The notes under the pieces are model-generated. The model was given only the letters and a program-made list of their open reading frames with translations. It was not told the DNA's origin and ran no database searches. DNA of 44,655 nucleotides, from the NCBI GenBank assembly GCA_017882705.1, contig JADGOZ010000186.1, positions 1 through 44,655 of the forward strand, written 5' to 3'. Made by a program: the position numbers and the translations under genes. Shown in pieces: positions 1 to 10,910 of this stretch. The stretch is from Candidatus Nanopelagicales bacterium (GTDB taxonomy: Bacteria > Actinomycetota > Actinomycetes > S36-B12 > CAIYMF01). The number at the start of each line of letters is the position of its first letter. The first letter of the stretch is position 1.

Positions 1-8
1 AGACCGCC

Positions 9-1859
9 GTGGCCAACGCCAACGCTCCCACACCGGGTTCGACCGATCCGTCGGTCATCCGGAACTTCTGCATCATCGCCCACATCGACCACGGCAAGTC
101 GACCCTGGCCGACCGCATGCTGCAGATCACCGGCGTCGTCGACGGCCGCCAGATGCGGGCGCAGTACCTCGACCGGATGGACATCGAGCGCGAGCGCGGC
201 ATCACCATCAAGAGCCAGGCAGTCCGCCTGCCCTACACCTCGTCCGACGGCACGACGTACGTCCTCAACCTCATCGACACCCCCGGCCACGTCGACTTCA
301 CCTACGAGGTCTCCCGCAGCCTGGCCGCGTGCGAGGGCGCGATCCTGCTCGTCGACGCCGCGCAGGGCATCGAGGCGCAGACCCTGGCCAACCTCTACCT
401 CGCGCTCGAGAACGACCTGCAGATCATCCCGGTGCTCAACAAGATCGACCTGCCGGCCGCGCAGCCGGAGAAGTACGCCGCGGAGCTCGCGAAGATCATC
501 GGCTGCGACCCCTCCGACGTGCTGCAGGTGAGCGCCAAGTCCGGTTTCGGCGTCGACGCCCTGCTCGAGGAGGTCGTCAAGCTCGTCCCCGCCCCGGTCG
601 GCGACCCGAAGGCGCCGGCCCGCGCGATCATCTTCGACTCCGTCTACGACAGCTACCGCGGCGTCGTCACCTACGTCCGGGTCATCGACGGCCACCTCTC
701 GACTCGCGAGCGCATCCAGATGATGAGCACGGGCGTGGTCCACGAGATGCTCGAGGTGGGAGTCATCTCGCCCGACCCGAACCCGTCCGCGGGCATCGGC
801 GTAGGGGAGGTGGGCTACCTCATCACCGGCGTGAAGGACGTGCGCCAGTCGCGTGTCGGCGACACCGTGACCTCGCAGCGCAACGGCGCCACGGAAGCGC
901 TCGGTGGCTACCGCGACCCGAAGCCGATGGTCTTCTCCGGCCTCTACCCCCTCGACGGCTCGGACTACCCCGAGCTGCGCGACGCCCTCGACAAGCTCCA
1001 GCTCAACGACGCCGCGCTCGTCTACGAGCCCGAGACCTCGGTGGCGCTGGGCTTCGGCTTCCGCTGCGGCTTCCTCGGCCTGCTCCACCTCGAGATCGTG
1101 CGCGAGCGCCTCGAGCGCGAGTTCAACCTCGACCTGATCTCCACCGCACCCACGGTCAACTACCGCGTGGTGATGGACGACGGCTCCGAGGTCATGGTCA
1201 CCAACCCCAGCGAGTTCCCCGGGGGCAAGGTCAGCGAGGTCTTCGAGCCGATGGTGCGCGCGACCGTGCTGGCGCCGAGCGAGTACATCGGCGCGATCAT
1301 GGAGCTGTGCCAGACCCGGCGCGGCAACCTGCTCGGGATGGACTACCTCTCCGAGGAGCGCGTCGAGCTGCGCTACACCCTGCCCCTCGCCGAGATCGTC
1401 TTCGACTTCTTCGACGCGCTGAAGTCCAAGACCCGCGGCTACGCCTCGCTCGACTACGAGCCCACCGGTGAGCAGTCCTCCGACCTGGTCAAGGTCGACA
1501 TCCTGCTGCACGGCGAGCCGGTCGACGCCTTCTCCTCGATCGTGCACAAGGACAAGGCGTACGCGTACGGCGTCTCGATGGCCGGCAAGCTGCGCGAGCT
1601 CATCCCCCGGCAGCAGTTCGAGGTGCCGATCCAGGCCGCGATCGGCGCCCGGGTCATCGCCCGCGAGACCATCCGTGCGATCCGCAAGGACGTCCTCGCG
1701 AAGTGCTACGGCGGCGACATCACCCGCAAGCGGAAGCTCCTCGAGAAGCAGAAGGAGGGCAAGAAGCGGATGAAGATGGTCGGTCGCGTCGAGGTCCCCC
1801 AGGAGGCGTTCATCGCCGCGCTCTCGACCGACGAGTCCGCGGCCAAGCCCAAGGCCTGA
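9..1859 (+). CDS. lepA: Elongation factor 4 (LepA), ribosomal back-translocase GTPase
   Basis: A 616-residue protein that matches LepA/EF4 along its whole length. The family binds the ribosome, hydrolyses GTP and can move a post-translocation ribosome back by one step. Visible GTPase motifs are AHIDHGKST (P-loop, near residue 24), DTPGHVDF (G3) and NKID (G4). The EF-G-like domains follow, and the LepA-specific C-terminal domain ends in a lysine-rich stretch ([16 protein letters not shown]). The GTG start is eight bases from the window edge, so its ribosome-binding site cannot be judged, but about 18 residues before the first conserved strand is normal. A long-chain acyl-CoA ligase gene follows after 173 bp with its own promoter signals. 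Confidence 0.96.
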   Translation: MANANAPTPGSTDPSVIRNFCIIAHIDHGKSTLADRMLQITGVVDGRQMRAQYLDRMDIERERGITIKSQAVRLPYTSSDGTTYVLNLIDTPGHVDFTYEVSRSLAACEGAILLVDAAQGIEAQTLANLYLALENDLQIIPVLNKIDLPAAQPEKYAAELAKIIGCDPSDVLQVSAKSGFGVDALLEEVVKLVPAPVGDPKAPARAIIFDSVYDSYRGVVTYVRVIDGHLSTRERIQMMSTGVVHEMLEVGVISPDPNPSAGIGVGEVGYLITGVKDVRQSRVGDTVTSQRNGATEALGGYRDPKPMVFSGLYPLDGSDYPELRDALDKLQLNDAALVYEPETSVALGFGFRCGFLGLLHLEIVRERLEREFNLDLISTAPTVNYRVVMDDGSEVMVTNPSEFPGGKVSEVFEPMVRATVLAPSEYIGAIMELCQTRRGNLLGMDYLSEERVELRYTLPLAEIVFDFFDALKSKTRGYASLDYEPTGEQSSDLVKVDILLHGEPVDAFSSIVHKDKAYAYGVSMAGKLRELIPRQQFEVPIQAAIGARVIARETIRAIRKDVLAKCYGGDITRKRKLLEKQKEGKKRMKMVGRVEVPQEAFIAALSTDESAAKPKA

Positions 1860-1970
1860 CCGCCCGCTACGTCGCTTCGCTCCCGTCCTTGCCGCGGACG
1901 GCCGACTCCACCGGATCCCGGGACTCCTCGACCCTGTCCGGTCCAGGATGGGTCAGACGACGACCGGGGT

Positions 1971-1986
1971 TACTCCCCAGTACAGT
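1971..1986 (+). promoter_or_regulatory. Candidate promoter and overlapping palindrome for the acyl-CoA ligase gene
   Basis: A TACT-cccc-AGTA palindrome (1971-1982) overlaps a TACAGT -10-like box (1981-1986), about 47 bases before the GTG of the downstream ligase gene. Short palindromes of this general shape are bound by TetR-type fatty-acid regulators in some actinobacteria, so it could be an operator. No good -35 is visible. The match is short and could be chance. Confidence 0.3.
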
Positions 1987-2032
1987 GCCGCCACCGCACG
2001 TGCCCGCCGGGGCCGATGACGAGGAGCTCGCC

Positions 2033-3913
<1,881 letters not shown>

Positions 3914-3957
3914 CCCGGCGTCTCCCAGCGCACGCGACCTTCCACAGCCGAGTGCGC

Positions 3958-4016
3958 ATGTCACTGGTCCTGCGGCTGTCACCCGGCGCCGGAAGCAACC
4001 ACAGCACCAGTGACAT
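3958..4016. terminator. Long imperfect hairpin after the acyl-CoA ligase gene
   Basis: Arms ATGTCACTGGT (3958-3968) and ACCAGTGACAT (4006-4016) pair perfectly. Pairing continues inward with a few mismatches to a central CCGGCGCCGG. It starts 44 bases after the ligase stop, has no T tract, and lies just before the hemW promoter. It probably acts as an L-shaped terminator or is a small palindromic repeat. Confidence 0.5.
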
Positions 4017-4038
4017 CGGGATCCGGGGGTGGACGGCG

Positions 4039-4044
4039 TAGGTT
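4039..4044 (+). promoter_or_regulatory. -10 box of a leaderless promoter for hemW
   Basis: TAGGTT lies six bases before the GTG at 4051, and no Shine-Dalgarno sequence is present. This spacing places the transcription start at the start codon, as in actinobacterial leaderless mRNAs. Confidence 0.55.
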
Positions 4045-4050
4045 CGGCGG

Positions 4051-5268
4051 GTGCCGTCCGTCCCGCCTCCGGGTGATCCCGCGCCCGTCGACGGGTCGCT
4101 GCCCGTGTCCGCCCTGCGCGCGTTCGGGGACCGCCCGTTCGCCTTCTACCTGCACGTGCCGTTCTGCTCGACGCGGTGCGGCTACTGCGACTTCAACACC
4201 TACACCTCCGACGAGCTCGGCCCCGGCGCGAGCCGGGCGACGTACGCCGACCAGCTGGTCACCGAGGTTCGGCTGGCGCGTCGCGTGCTCGGAGACCGCG
4301 ACGTGCCCGTCTCGTCGGTCTTCGTCGGTGGCGGTACGCCGACCCTGCTCCCGCCGGGCGACCTCGGCCGTGTCCTCGCCGCGGTGCGCGACGAGTTCGG
4401 CCTCACGGCCGACGCCGAGGTGACGACCGAGGCTAACCCGGACTCCGTCACCGCCGCGTCGCTCGCCGGTCTCCGCGAGGACGGCTTCACCCGGATGTCG
4501 TTCGGGATGCAGAGCACCGCCCCGCACGTCCTCGCCGTCCTCGAGCGCACGCACACGCCGGGACGCGCCGTCGAGGCGGTGTCCGAGGCGCGTGCGGCGG
4601 GGTTCGAGCACGTGAACCTCGACCTGATCTACGCCACGCCCGGTGAGACCGAGGCCGACTTCGCCGCGTCGCTGGACGCCGCGACGGGCAGCGGCGCCGA
4701 CCACGTGTCGGCGTACTCGCTGATCGTCGAGGACGGCACGCGGCTCTCGGGGCGGATCCGGCGCGGCGAGCTGCCGGACGTCGACGACGACGTTGCGGCC
4801 GACCGCTACCTCCAGGCCGACGCCGCGCTCACCGCGGCAGGGCTCGAGTGGTACGAGGTGAGCAACTGGGCGCGTCCCGGCGGCGAGTGCCGGCACAACC
4901 TCGCCTACTGGCGCGGCGACGACTGGTGGGGCGCCGGTCCTGGCGCCCACGCGCACGTCGGCGGCGTGCGCTGGTGGAACGTGCGGCACCCCGCGGCCTA
5001 CGCCGCGCGGCTCGCCGCCGGGGAGTCCCCGGCCCAGGCGCGCGAGGAGCTCTCGGTCGAGGACCGCCGTGTCGAGGACGTGCTGCTGCGCGTGCGGCTG
5101 CGCGAGGGCCTCCCGCTCGAGACGCTGACCGCGGCCGGCCGCGCGGTCGCGGCGCGAGCCGTGACCGACGGCCTCGCCGAGGGACCGGCGTACGACGACG
5201 GCCGGCTCGTCCTCACCCTGCGCGGCCGCCTGCTCGCCGACGCCCTCGTGCGCGACCTCGTCGACTGA
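4051..5268 (+). CDS. hemW: Radical SAM heme chaperone HemW (coproporphyrinogen III oxidase-like)
   Basis: A 405-residue radical SAM protein. FCSTRCGYCDF (residues about 34-44) gives the CxxxCxxC ligands of the 4Fe-4S cluster. The fourth cysteine typical of true HemN is replaced by aspartate, as in HemW. VGGGTPTLLPP (near residue 92) is the SAM-binding glycine motif. The C-terminal HemN domain has EWYEVSNWARPG and HNLAYWRGDDWWG. HemW proteins bind heme and are thought to deliver it to other proteins rather than make it. The start is supported by a leaderless-type -10 box six bases upstream. The gene converges on the DUF4870-like gene with only nine bases between stops. Confidence 0.92.
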   Translation: MPSVPPPGDPAPVDGSLPVSALRAFGDRPFAFYLHVPFCSTRCGYCDFNTYTSDELGPGASRATYADQLVTEVRLARRVLGDRDVPVSSVFVGGGTPTLLPPGDLGRVLAAVRDEFGLTADAEVTTEANPDSVTAASLAGLREDGFTRMSFGMQSTAPHVLAVLERTHTPGRAVEAVSEARAAGFEHVNLDLIYATPGETEADFAASLDAATGSGADHVSAYSLIVEDGTRLSGRIRRGELPDVDDDVAADRYLQADAALTAAGLEWYEVSNWARPGGECRHNLAYWRGDDWWGAGPGAHAHVGGVRWWNVRHPAAYAARLAAGESPAQAREELSVEDRRVEDVLLRVRLREGLPLETLTAAGRAVAARAVTDGLAEGPAYDDGRLVLTLRGRLLADALVRDLVD

Positions 5269-5277
5269 CCGAAGGCC

Positions 5278-5784
5278 CTAGCTCACCAGGCGGAGGGTCA
5301 GCGGGTAGCGGTAGAGCTCGCCGTCGTAGGACTTCACGGACGCGAGGATGGCGAACACGAGGCCGTAGACGGCCACGACCGGAAGCAGCAGCAAGCCGAT
5401 CCCCACGAGGATGAGCAGCGCGCTCGCGATCGCCGCGATGAGCAGCGTGATGTGGAAGTTGAGCGCTTCCTTCGCCTGGTCCTGCACGAACGCCGACCTC
5501 GGCCCGAACACCACCAGGATGATGATCGGCGCGAAGATCGTGAACGCGAAGTACGACAGGTGCGAAAGCATCGCCCAGAGCCGCTCCTCGTTCGGGGGCA
5601 TCGGGGCCGGCGCGGGGTGCTGGTAGCCGTAGGAGATCGGCGGCGGGCCGGGAGTCGGGTCGTGGGGCGGCAGCGGCGGCGGGTCCCCGGGCGGCACGTC
5701 CCCGGACGGCATGTCCCCGGACGGCATGTCCCCGCGAGGAAGGTCCTCGAAGGGCACGTGTCCCGGCGTCGGCTCGTCGGTCAT
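5278..5784 (-). CDS. DUF4870-like membrane protein with proline/glycine-rich N terminus
   Basis: A 168-residue protein. The first 65 or so residues are rich in Pro, Gly and Asp and contain a short GDMPS repeat. A DUF4870-type region follows: ERLWAMLSHLSYF, then about three membrane helices including FTIFAPIIILVVFG and LLILVGIGLLLLPVVAVYG, with the FVQDQAKEALNFH motif typical of the family (known also as Tic20-like). The ATG at 5784 has AGGAGGAA just upstream (5787-5794 on the plus strand). Function of the family is unknown. It lies downstream of another proline-rich membrane protein on the same strand, with a strong hairpin between them. Confidence 0.8.
   Translation of the reverse strand: MTDEPTPGHVPFEDLPRGDMPSGDMPSGDVPPGDPPPLPPHDPTPGPPPISYGYQHPAPAPMPPNEERLWAMLSHLSYFAFTIFAPIIILVVFGPRSAFVQDQAKEALNFHITLLIAAIASALLILVGIGLLLLPVVAVYGLVFAILASVKSYDGELYRYPLTLRLVS
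5698..5735. repeat. 15-bp tandem repeat inside the DUF4870-like gene
   Basis: Two perfect copies of GTCCCCGGACGGCAT (5698-5712, 5713-5727) and a partial third encode the repeated GDMPS/GDVP segment of the N-terminal tail. The unit length is a multiple of three, so copy-number change keeps the frame. Confidence 0.8.
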
Positions 5785-5832
5785 GGTTCCTCCTGCTACG
5801 TCGGTCCCTGCCGAGCTCGGGGCCCGGAAGTG

Positions 5833-5868
5833 CGGCAGGGCGGGCACCTCACGGTGCCCGCCCTGCCG
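5833..5868 (-). terminator. Strong perfect hairpin terminator
   Basis: A 16-bp perfect stem (arms CGGCAGGGCGGGCACC and its complement) with a 4-base loop lies 18 bases past the stop of the 290-residue membrane protein gene on the minus strand. There is no T tract, as is common for actinobacterial terminators. It should separate that gene from the DUF4870-like gene downstream. Confidence 0.75.
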
Positions 5869-5885
5869 TCGTGCGTGCGCGCAGG

Positions 5886-6758
5886 TCAGTCCGCGATCGG
5901 CTCGCGGTTGAGCTGACGGTAGACGTGCGCGGTGAACAGGGCCGCGAACGGGAGCACGACCAGCGAGAGCAGGCCGAAGATGAACCCGGACAGGATGCTG
6001 GCCACGATGTTGACCAGAGCGGCGAGCAGGACCGGCACGAAGTTGGCCGTGACGGCGCGGTAGCTGTTGCCGAACGCCTCGCCGACGCCCTGGCCCTTGT
6101 CCAGCGCGTAGAACGGGGAGAACTGGAACAGGAAGATGACGATCAGGCCCGGCAGGATGCAGAACACGATGCCGACGGCCGAGGCGAGGAAGTAGACGAT
6201 CGCGACGGCGATGTAGGCGCCGAGGTTCTCGCCCGTCGTGAGCTGGTCGAAGCTCGGCGTGACGCCCTGGGTGCGGCGCAGCGCGGCGCGGTAGACGCCG
6301 ATCGTCGCCAGCGCGATCAGGATGCTGAACACGATGCTCAGCACGAGCGTGATGCCGAGGTTGGCGAACAGGCCGGTGGCGCACCCGTTCGAGATGTTCA
6401 CGTTGCCGTTGGCGTCCTGCGTGATCTGGGTGTTGACGCAGTTGTTGTTGGCGTTGTTGACCAGCACGGTCGTGATGATCGACTGGAGCGCGTGGAGCAC
6501 GAACACGACGGCCGCGAGGCCGATGAGCGTGACCGCGTGCTGCTGGAACTTGGCCAGCGCCCAGCTGAAGGCGTTGCCGATGTCGACCTGGGAGGAGTTG
6601 CCCGAGGTCGAGGCGCCCGGGGCGGGCGGCGGCGGGGGCGGCGGCGGGGTGGCCCCGGCCGGGGGTGCCGGCGGCGGCGGAGGCGGCGGGGGAGGCGGAG
6701 TCGCGTCACCAGCGGGGACGGACGGCTCCTCCGGGGGAGTCGGGTTGTCGAACGACAT
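5886..6758 (-). CDS. Proline-rich polytopic membrane protein of unknown function
   Basis: A 290-residue protein. Residues about 10-60 are almost entirely Pro, Ala and Gly. The remainder has about five membrane segments, e.g. VTLIGLAAVVFVLHAL, ITLVLSIVFSILIALATIGV and AYIAVAIVYFLASAVGIVF. The segment FQFSPFYALDKGQGVGEAF followed by two more helices is typical of the DUF975/Yip1-like membrane proteins that actinobacteria often carry next to DUF4870 proteins. The ATG at 6758 is chosen over the upstream in-frame start because GAGGAGGAA lies just before it. A TACGGT -10-like box sits at 6826-6821. A function cannot be assigned. Confidence 0.75.
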   Translation of the reverse strand: MSFDNPTPPEEPSVPAGDATPPPPPPPPPPAPPAGATPPPPPPPPAPGASTSGNSSQVDIGNAFSWALAKFQQHAVTLIGLAAVVFVLHALQSIITTVLVNNANNNCVNTQITQDANGNVNISNGCATGLFANLGITLVLSIVFSILIALATIGVYRAALRRTQGVTPSFDQLTTGENLGAYIAVAIVYFLASAVGIVFCILPGLIVIFLFQFSPFYALDKGQGVGEAFGNSYRAVTANFVPVLLAALVNIVASILSGFIFGLLSLVVLPFAALFTAHVYRQLNREPIAD

Positions 6759-6937
6759 GGGGGTTCCTCCTCGGAACACGGGCGCCGCTCATCCGGGACG
6801 CTGGGCGGCGATCGTGACTCACCGTAGCGATACCGGGAGGTCAGGTGGGGGAGGTCGGGGCAGCCTCCCCCGGATGTCGTAAGGGACCATCCGTTCGGCC
6901 AGGGGGGTGAAGGGGCCTCCTGAGCGTCGCCGAGCGG

Positions 6938-7798
6938 TCACGCAGGGTCAGCCGGGGCCGTCACGATGTCGATGAGCTCCTCGACGCGGGCCAGCAGGCT
7001 CGGCTCCAGGTCGGCGTAGGTGCGCACGTGGCCGAGCAGCCAGCGCCACCCGGCGGCCACGTCTGCGGGGGTCTCGTGGGGCCGGCCGAGCGCCGCGAGC
7101 ACGCCCTGCTTCCACGGCTGCCCCTTCGGCACGACCGGCCAGGCCGCGATCCCGAGGACCTGCGGGCGGACGGCCTGCCAGACGTCGACGTAGGGGTGTC
7201 CGAGCACGGTGACGTGCCGTCCGTACGCCCGGCGGACCTCGTCGGCGATCCGGGTCTCCTTCGAGCCGGGCACCAGGTGGTCGAGGAGGACGCCGATCCG
7301 GCGGCCCGGACCGGGGGCGAAGTCGCCGACGAGGGCGAGCAGGTCGTCGGCGCCGTGCAGCGGCTCGACGACCACGCCCTCGACCCGCAGGTCGTGGCCC
7401 CACACCTTCTCGACGAGCTCGGCGTCGTGCAGCCCCTCGACCCAGATCCGCGAGCCCCGGGCGACGACGGCCCGGTGGCCCGTCACCGCGATGGACCCGG
7501 ACGCCGTGCGGGCGGGGGCCTTCGGCGCGGCGCTCGTCGGGCGGACGAGGGTGACGACCTCGCCGTCGAGCCGGAAGGCAGCGGGGCGCAGTGCGAAGGG
7601 ACGGCGTACGCCGTGCCGGTCCTCGAGGACGACCGCCCAGCCGTCGGCGCCCTTGTCGGTGCCGACCACCGCGCCGCACCAGCCCGAGTCGGCGCACTCC
7701 ACGACGAGGCCCGGCTCCGCGTCGACCTCGACGACGCGACGACGGCGTGCCGCGTTGGGGTCGACGGACAGGACGTCGCGGCCATAACGGTCCGTCAC
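6938..7798 (-). CDS. DUF3097 family protein
   Basis: A 286-residue soluble protein that resembles the actinobacterial DUF3097 family, which often sits beside hrcA. It opens with [15 protein letters not shown]. An SH3-like start ([15 protein letters not shown]) is followed by LVRPTS and a C-terminal half containing [25 protein letters not shown]. The segment [20 protein letters not shown] resembles a Toprim-like acidic pattern, but I infer no activity from it. The GTG start has GGAGG nine bases upstream. It is transcribed away from hrcA, and a TAGGCT -10-like box lies at 7852-7847. Confidence 0.8.
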   Translation of the reverse strand: MTDRYGRDVLSVDPNAARRRRVVEVDAEPGLVVECADSGWCGAVVGTDKGADGWAVVLEDRHGVRRPFALRPAAFRLDGEVVTLVRPTSAAPKAPARTASGSIAVTGHRAVVARGSRIWVEGLHDAELVEKVWGHDLRVEGVVVEPLHGADDLLALVGDFAPGPGRRIGVLLDHLVPGSKETRIADEVRRAYGRHVTVLGHPYVDVWQAVRPQVLGIAAWPVVPKGQPWKQGVLAALGRPHETPADVAAGWRWLLGHVRTYADLEPSLLARVEELIDIVTAPADPA

Positions 7799-7924
7799 GT
7801 CCGGCCACCTCCGCGTTCGTCCCCGCCGGCGGTTGCCGGCCCGACGAGCCTAGGTCGGGTCGGGGCCTCCGGACGGCGTCGACGCGCACCGCGCGCGGCG
7901 GGTCGCCGACGGGCGCGGCCGTCG

Positions 7925-7956
7925 TAGACTTGGCACTCGGATTCCGGGAGTGCCAG
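7925..7956 (+). promoter_or_regulatory. CIRCE operator overlapping the hrcA-dnaJ promoter
   Basis: TTGGCACTC (7930-7938), a 9-base spacer, then GAGTGCCAG (7948-7956). The arms pair with one mismatch and match the CIRCE consensus TTAGCACTC-N9-GAGTGCTAA, the site bound by HrcA. A TAGACT -10-like box (7925-7930) abuts the left arm, so bound repressor would cover the transcription start. It lies 27 bases before the hrcA GTG, implying autoregulation of hrcA and dnaJ. Confidence 0.85.
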
Positions 7957-7983
7957 CCCGGGCGCGAGCAGCAGGAGGTGGCC

Positions 7984-9006
7984 GTGGTCGAGGACCGTCG
8001 TCTGGCCGTGCTGCGCGCGATCGTCGAGGACTACGTCGCCACCCACGAGCCGGTCGGGTCGCGGTCGCTGGTCGAGCGGCACTCCCTCGGGGTCAGCCCC
8101 GCCACGATCCGCAACGACATGGCCGCCCTCGAGGACGAGGGCCTCATCGCGCAGCCGCACACGAGCGCGGGCCGGGTCCCCACCGACCAGGGCTACCGCG
8201 TCTTCGTCGACCGGCTGTCCGCCGTGAAGCCGATGTCCGCGGCCGAGCGCCGCGCGATCGGGTCGTTCCTCGACGGCGCCGTCGACCTCGACGACGTCAT
8301 GCAGCGCTCGGTGCGCCTGCTGGCGCAGCTGACCCGGCAGGTCGCGCTCATCCAGTACCCCTCGCTCACCCGCTCGAGCGTGCGCCACCTCGAGCTCGTC
8401 GGCCTCGCGCCCACCCGCATCCTGCTGGTGCTCATCTCCGACAGCGGGCGCGTCGAGCAGCGGGTGGTCGAGACCGCGGTCGTGGTCGACGACGACCTGC
8501 TCGGGCGGATGCGCACCCGGATCGTGGAGCAGGTCAACGGCCAGCGTCTCGTCGACGTCGCGGACCGGGTCGCCGACATCACCGAGCAGTTCCAGGGCGA
8601 CGAGCGCACGGCGGCCGCGGCCGTGATCGCGACGCTGCTCGAGACCGTCGTGGAGCGGCACGAGGAGCGCGTCATGCTGGCGGGCACGGCCAACCTCGCG
8701 ACGTTCGGCGAGGACTTCACCGGCGCGGTGCGCCCCGTGCTCGAGGCGCTCGAGGAGCAGATGGTCCTGCTGCGCCTGCTCGGCGAGAGCCGCACGACGG
8801 AGGCGCTCACCGTGCGCATCGGGCACGAGAACGAGGTCGAGGGGCTCAGCGCCACCTCGGTCGTGACCGTCGGCTACTCGCTCGGCGACGAGATCGTCGC
8901 GCAGCTGGGGGTCGTCGGTCCGACCCGCATGGACTACCCCGGGACGATGGGGTCGGTGCGCGCCGTCGCGCGCTACGTCGGCCGCATCCTGACTGAGCAG
9001 CAGTAG
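7984..9006 (+). CDS. hrcA: Heat-inducible transcription repressor HrcA
   Basis: A 340-residue HrcA. The N-terminal winged helix contains [20 protein letters not shown], then [19 protein letters not shown], the signature of the family. The central GAF-like and dimerisation regions follow. HrcA binds CIRCE elements and shuts off chaperone genes until heat stress; one such element lies directly upstream. The GTG at 7984 is preferred over an in-frame GTG six bases earlier because that one is part of the AGGAGG ribosome-binding site. dnaJ follows after eight bases. Confidence 0.95.
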   Translation: MVEDRRLAVLRAIVEDYVATHEPVGSRSLVERHSLGVSPATIRNDMAALEDEGLIAQPHTSAGRVPTDQGYRVFVDRLSAVKPMSAAERRAIGSFLDGAVDLDDVMQRSVRLLAQLTRQVALIQYPSLTRSSVRHLELVGLAPTRILLVLISDSGRVEQRVVETAVVVDDDLLGRMRTRIVEQVNGQRLVDVADRVADITEQFQGDERTAAAAVIATLLETVVERHEERVMLAGTANLATFGEDFTGAVRPVLEALEEQMVLLRLLGESRTTEALTVRIGHENEVEGLSATSVVTVGYSLGDEIVAQLGVVGPTRMDYPGTMGSVRAVARYVGRILTEQQ

Positions 9007-9014
9007 GGACGACA

Positions 9015-10142
9015 GTGGCTTCCGACCTGTACGCCGTCCTCGGTGTGTCGCGTGACGCGACCGCGGAGGAGATCAAGCGGTCCTACCGCAGGCTCGCGCG
9101 CGAGCTGCACCCGGACGTGAACCCCGACCCGGCCACGCAGGACCGGTTCAAGGAGGTCACGGCCGCCTACGAGGTGCTGTCCGATCCCGACAAGCGGCAG
9201 ATGTACGACCTCGGCGGCGACCCGCGCAGCGGCCCCGGCGGCGCGGGCTTCGGTCAGGGCTTCGGCTTCGGCGACATCATGGACGCGTTCTTCGGCACCC
9301 AGTCGCGCGGGCCGCGCCCGCGCACGGGTCGCGGCAAGGACGCGCTGATCCGCCTGCAGGTGACCCTCGCGGAGGCGACGTTCGGCTCGACCCGGGAGAT
9401 CACCGTCGACACCGCTGTCGCCTGCGACGAGTGCTCGGGCGCGGGCACCGCCCCCGGCTCGTCCGTCGTCACCTGCACGATGTGCCAGGGGCGCGGCGAG
9501 GTCCAGTCGGTGCAGCGCTCGTTCCTCGGGCAGGTCATGACCGCCCGCCCGTGCCCGCAGTGCCAGGGTTTCGGCACGCTCATCCCTCACCCGTGCCCCG
9601 AGTGCAGCGGCGAGGGCCGCGTGCGCACCCGGCGGACGATCACGGTGAAGATCCCGCCGGGCGTCGACACCGGAACCCGCATCCAGCTCACCGGCGAGGG
9701 CGAGGTCGGCCCGGGCGCGGGCCCCGCGGGCGACCTGTTCCTCGAGATCGTCGAGACGCCGCACGAGGTCTTCTCCCGCCAGGGCGACGACCTGCACTGC
9801 ACGATCACCGTGCCGATGACCGCGGCCGCGCTCGGCACCTCGATCGACCTCGAGACCCTCGACGGTCCCGAGACGATCGACATCAAGCCGGGCACGCAGT
9901 CCGGGCAGACGGTCACGCTCCGGCAGAAGGGCGTCGCTCACCTGCGCGCCAGCGGCCGCGGCGACCTGCACGTGCACGTCGACGTCGTGACGCCCACCAA
10001 GCTCGACGCGCGCCAGGAGGAGCTGCTCCGCGAGCTCGCAGCGCTGCGCAAGGAGGAGAGCAAGCCGGGCACGGTGCAGGGCAACCACATGTCGCAGGGC
10101 GGCGGCCTGTTCTCGCGGCTGCGCGACGCCTTCAACTCCTAA
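9015..10142 (+). CDS. dnaJ: Chaperone DnaJ (hrcA-linked DnaJ2 type)
   Basis: A 375-residue type I Hsp40 that stimulates the ATPase of DnaK and binds unfolded proteins. The J domain has the HPD tripeptide (ELHPDVNPD, near residue 32). A short Gly/Phe-rich segment follows. Four zinc-binding repeats are present: CDECSGAG, CTMCQGRG, CPQCQGFG and CPECSGEG (about residues 138-200). The C-terminal substrate domain is complete. The start is a GTG eight bases after the hrcA stop, with AGGGA in front. No grpE or dnaK is nearby, which fits the second DnaJ of actinobacteria, the one linked to hrcA. Confidence 0.95.
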   Translation: MASDLYAVLGVSRDATAEEIKRSYRRLARELHPDVNPDPATQDRFKEVTAAYEVLSDPDKRQMYDLGGDPRSGPGGAGFGQGFGFGDIMDAFFGTQSRGPRPRTGRGKDALIRLQVTLAEATFGSTREITVDTAVACDECSGAGTAPGSSVVTCTMCQGRGEVQSVQRSFLGQVMTARPCPQCQGFGTLIPHPCPECSGEGRVRTRRTITVKIPPGVDTGTRIQLTGEGEVGPGAGPAGDLFLEIVETPHEVFSRQGDDLHCTITVPMTAAALGTSIDLETLDGPETIDIKPGTQSGQTVTLRQKGVAHLRASGRGDLHVHVDVVTPTKLDARQEELLRELAALRKEESKPGTVQGNHMSQGGGLFSRLRDAFNS

Positions 10143-10151
10143 GGTCTCGCT

Positions 10152-10910
10152 GTGACCGCACCCTTCTTCCTCGTCGCACCCGAGGCCCTGACCACCGAGG
10201 TCGGGCGCACGGTCGTCGTCGAGGGCGCCGAGGGCCGTCACGCCGCCACGGTGAAGCGGCTCGAGCGCGGGGAGCAGGTGCTCGTCGGCGACGGGCACGG
10301 CCGGGTGGTCGAGGGTCGTGTGTCGGCCGTCGTCGGCAAGGACCGGATCGACGTCGAGGTCACGGCGTACGCCGAGCACCCGGTCCCCTCGCCGCGGGTC
10401 GTCGTCGTGCAGGCGCTCGCGAAGGGCGAGCGCGGCGAGCTGTCGGTCGAGCTGCTCACCGAGGTCGGCGCCGACGTCGTCGTGCCGTGGTCGGCCTCGC
10501 GGTCGGTCGCGCAGTGGCGTGGCGACAAGGCCGAGCGCGGCGTGGAGAAGTGGCGCAGCACCGCGCGCGAGGCCGCCAAGCAGTCGCGCCGCCCCTTCGT
10601 GCCCGAGGTGCGCGCCCTGGCCTCCACCGCCGAGTGCGCTGCCCTGGTCCGCGAGGCCGTCGCCTCCGGCGGCACCGCGATCGTCCTGCACGAGGACGCC
10701 TCGCTGCGGATGGCGGCGCTGCGCGTCCCGACGAACGGCGACGTCGTCCTCGTCGTCGGTCCCGAGGGCGGCATCAGCGACGACGAGCGAGCGGCCTTCG
10801 AGTCGGCCGGCGCCCTCTCGGCCCGTCTCGGCCCGAGCGTGCTGCGCACGTCCACCGCCGGAACGGTCGCCGCGGCCGTGGTGCTCGCGAGCTGCGGGCG
10901 ATGGGACTGA
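10152..10910 (+). CDS. rsmE: 16S rRNA (uracil-1498-N3)-methyltransferase RsmE
   Basis: A 252-residue SPOUT-class methyltransferase. It contains HAATVKRLERGEQVLVGDG near the N terminus and the deep-knot motif VVLVVGPEGGISDDE, then LGPSVLRTSTAGTVAA near the C terminus, as in RsmE. The enzyme methylates U1498 of 16S rRNA using S-adenosylmethionine. It starts with GTG nine bases after the dnaJ stop and overlaps the next gene by ten bases (ATGGGACTGA), so it is co-transcribed and probably translationally coupled to the glycosyltransferase gene. Confidence 0.93.
   Translation: MTAPFFLVAPEALTTEVGRTVVVEGAEGRHAATVKRLERGEQVLVGDGHGRVVEGRVSAVVGKDRIDVEVTAYAEHPVPSPRVVVVQALAKGERGELSVELLTEVGADVVVPWSASRSVAQWRGDKAERGVEKWRSTAREAAKQSRRPFVPEVRALASTAECAALVREAVASGGTAIVLHEDASLRMAALRVPTNGDVVLVVGPEGGISDDERAAFESAGALSARLGPSVLRTSTAGTVAAAVVLASCGRWD

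Noticed and set aside
5871-6827. A 318-codon plus-strand frame opposite the proline-rich membrane protein
   Set aside because: The product is charged low-complexity sequence; the minus-strand gene has a ribosome-binding site, membrane helices and a terminator.
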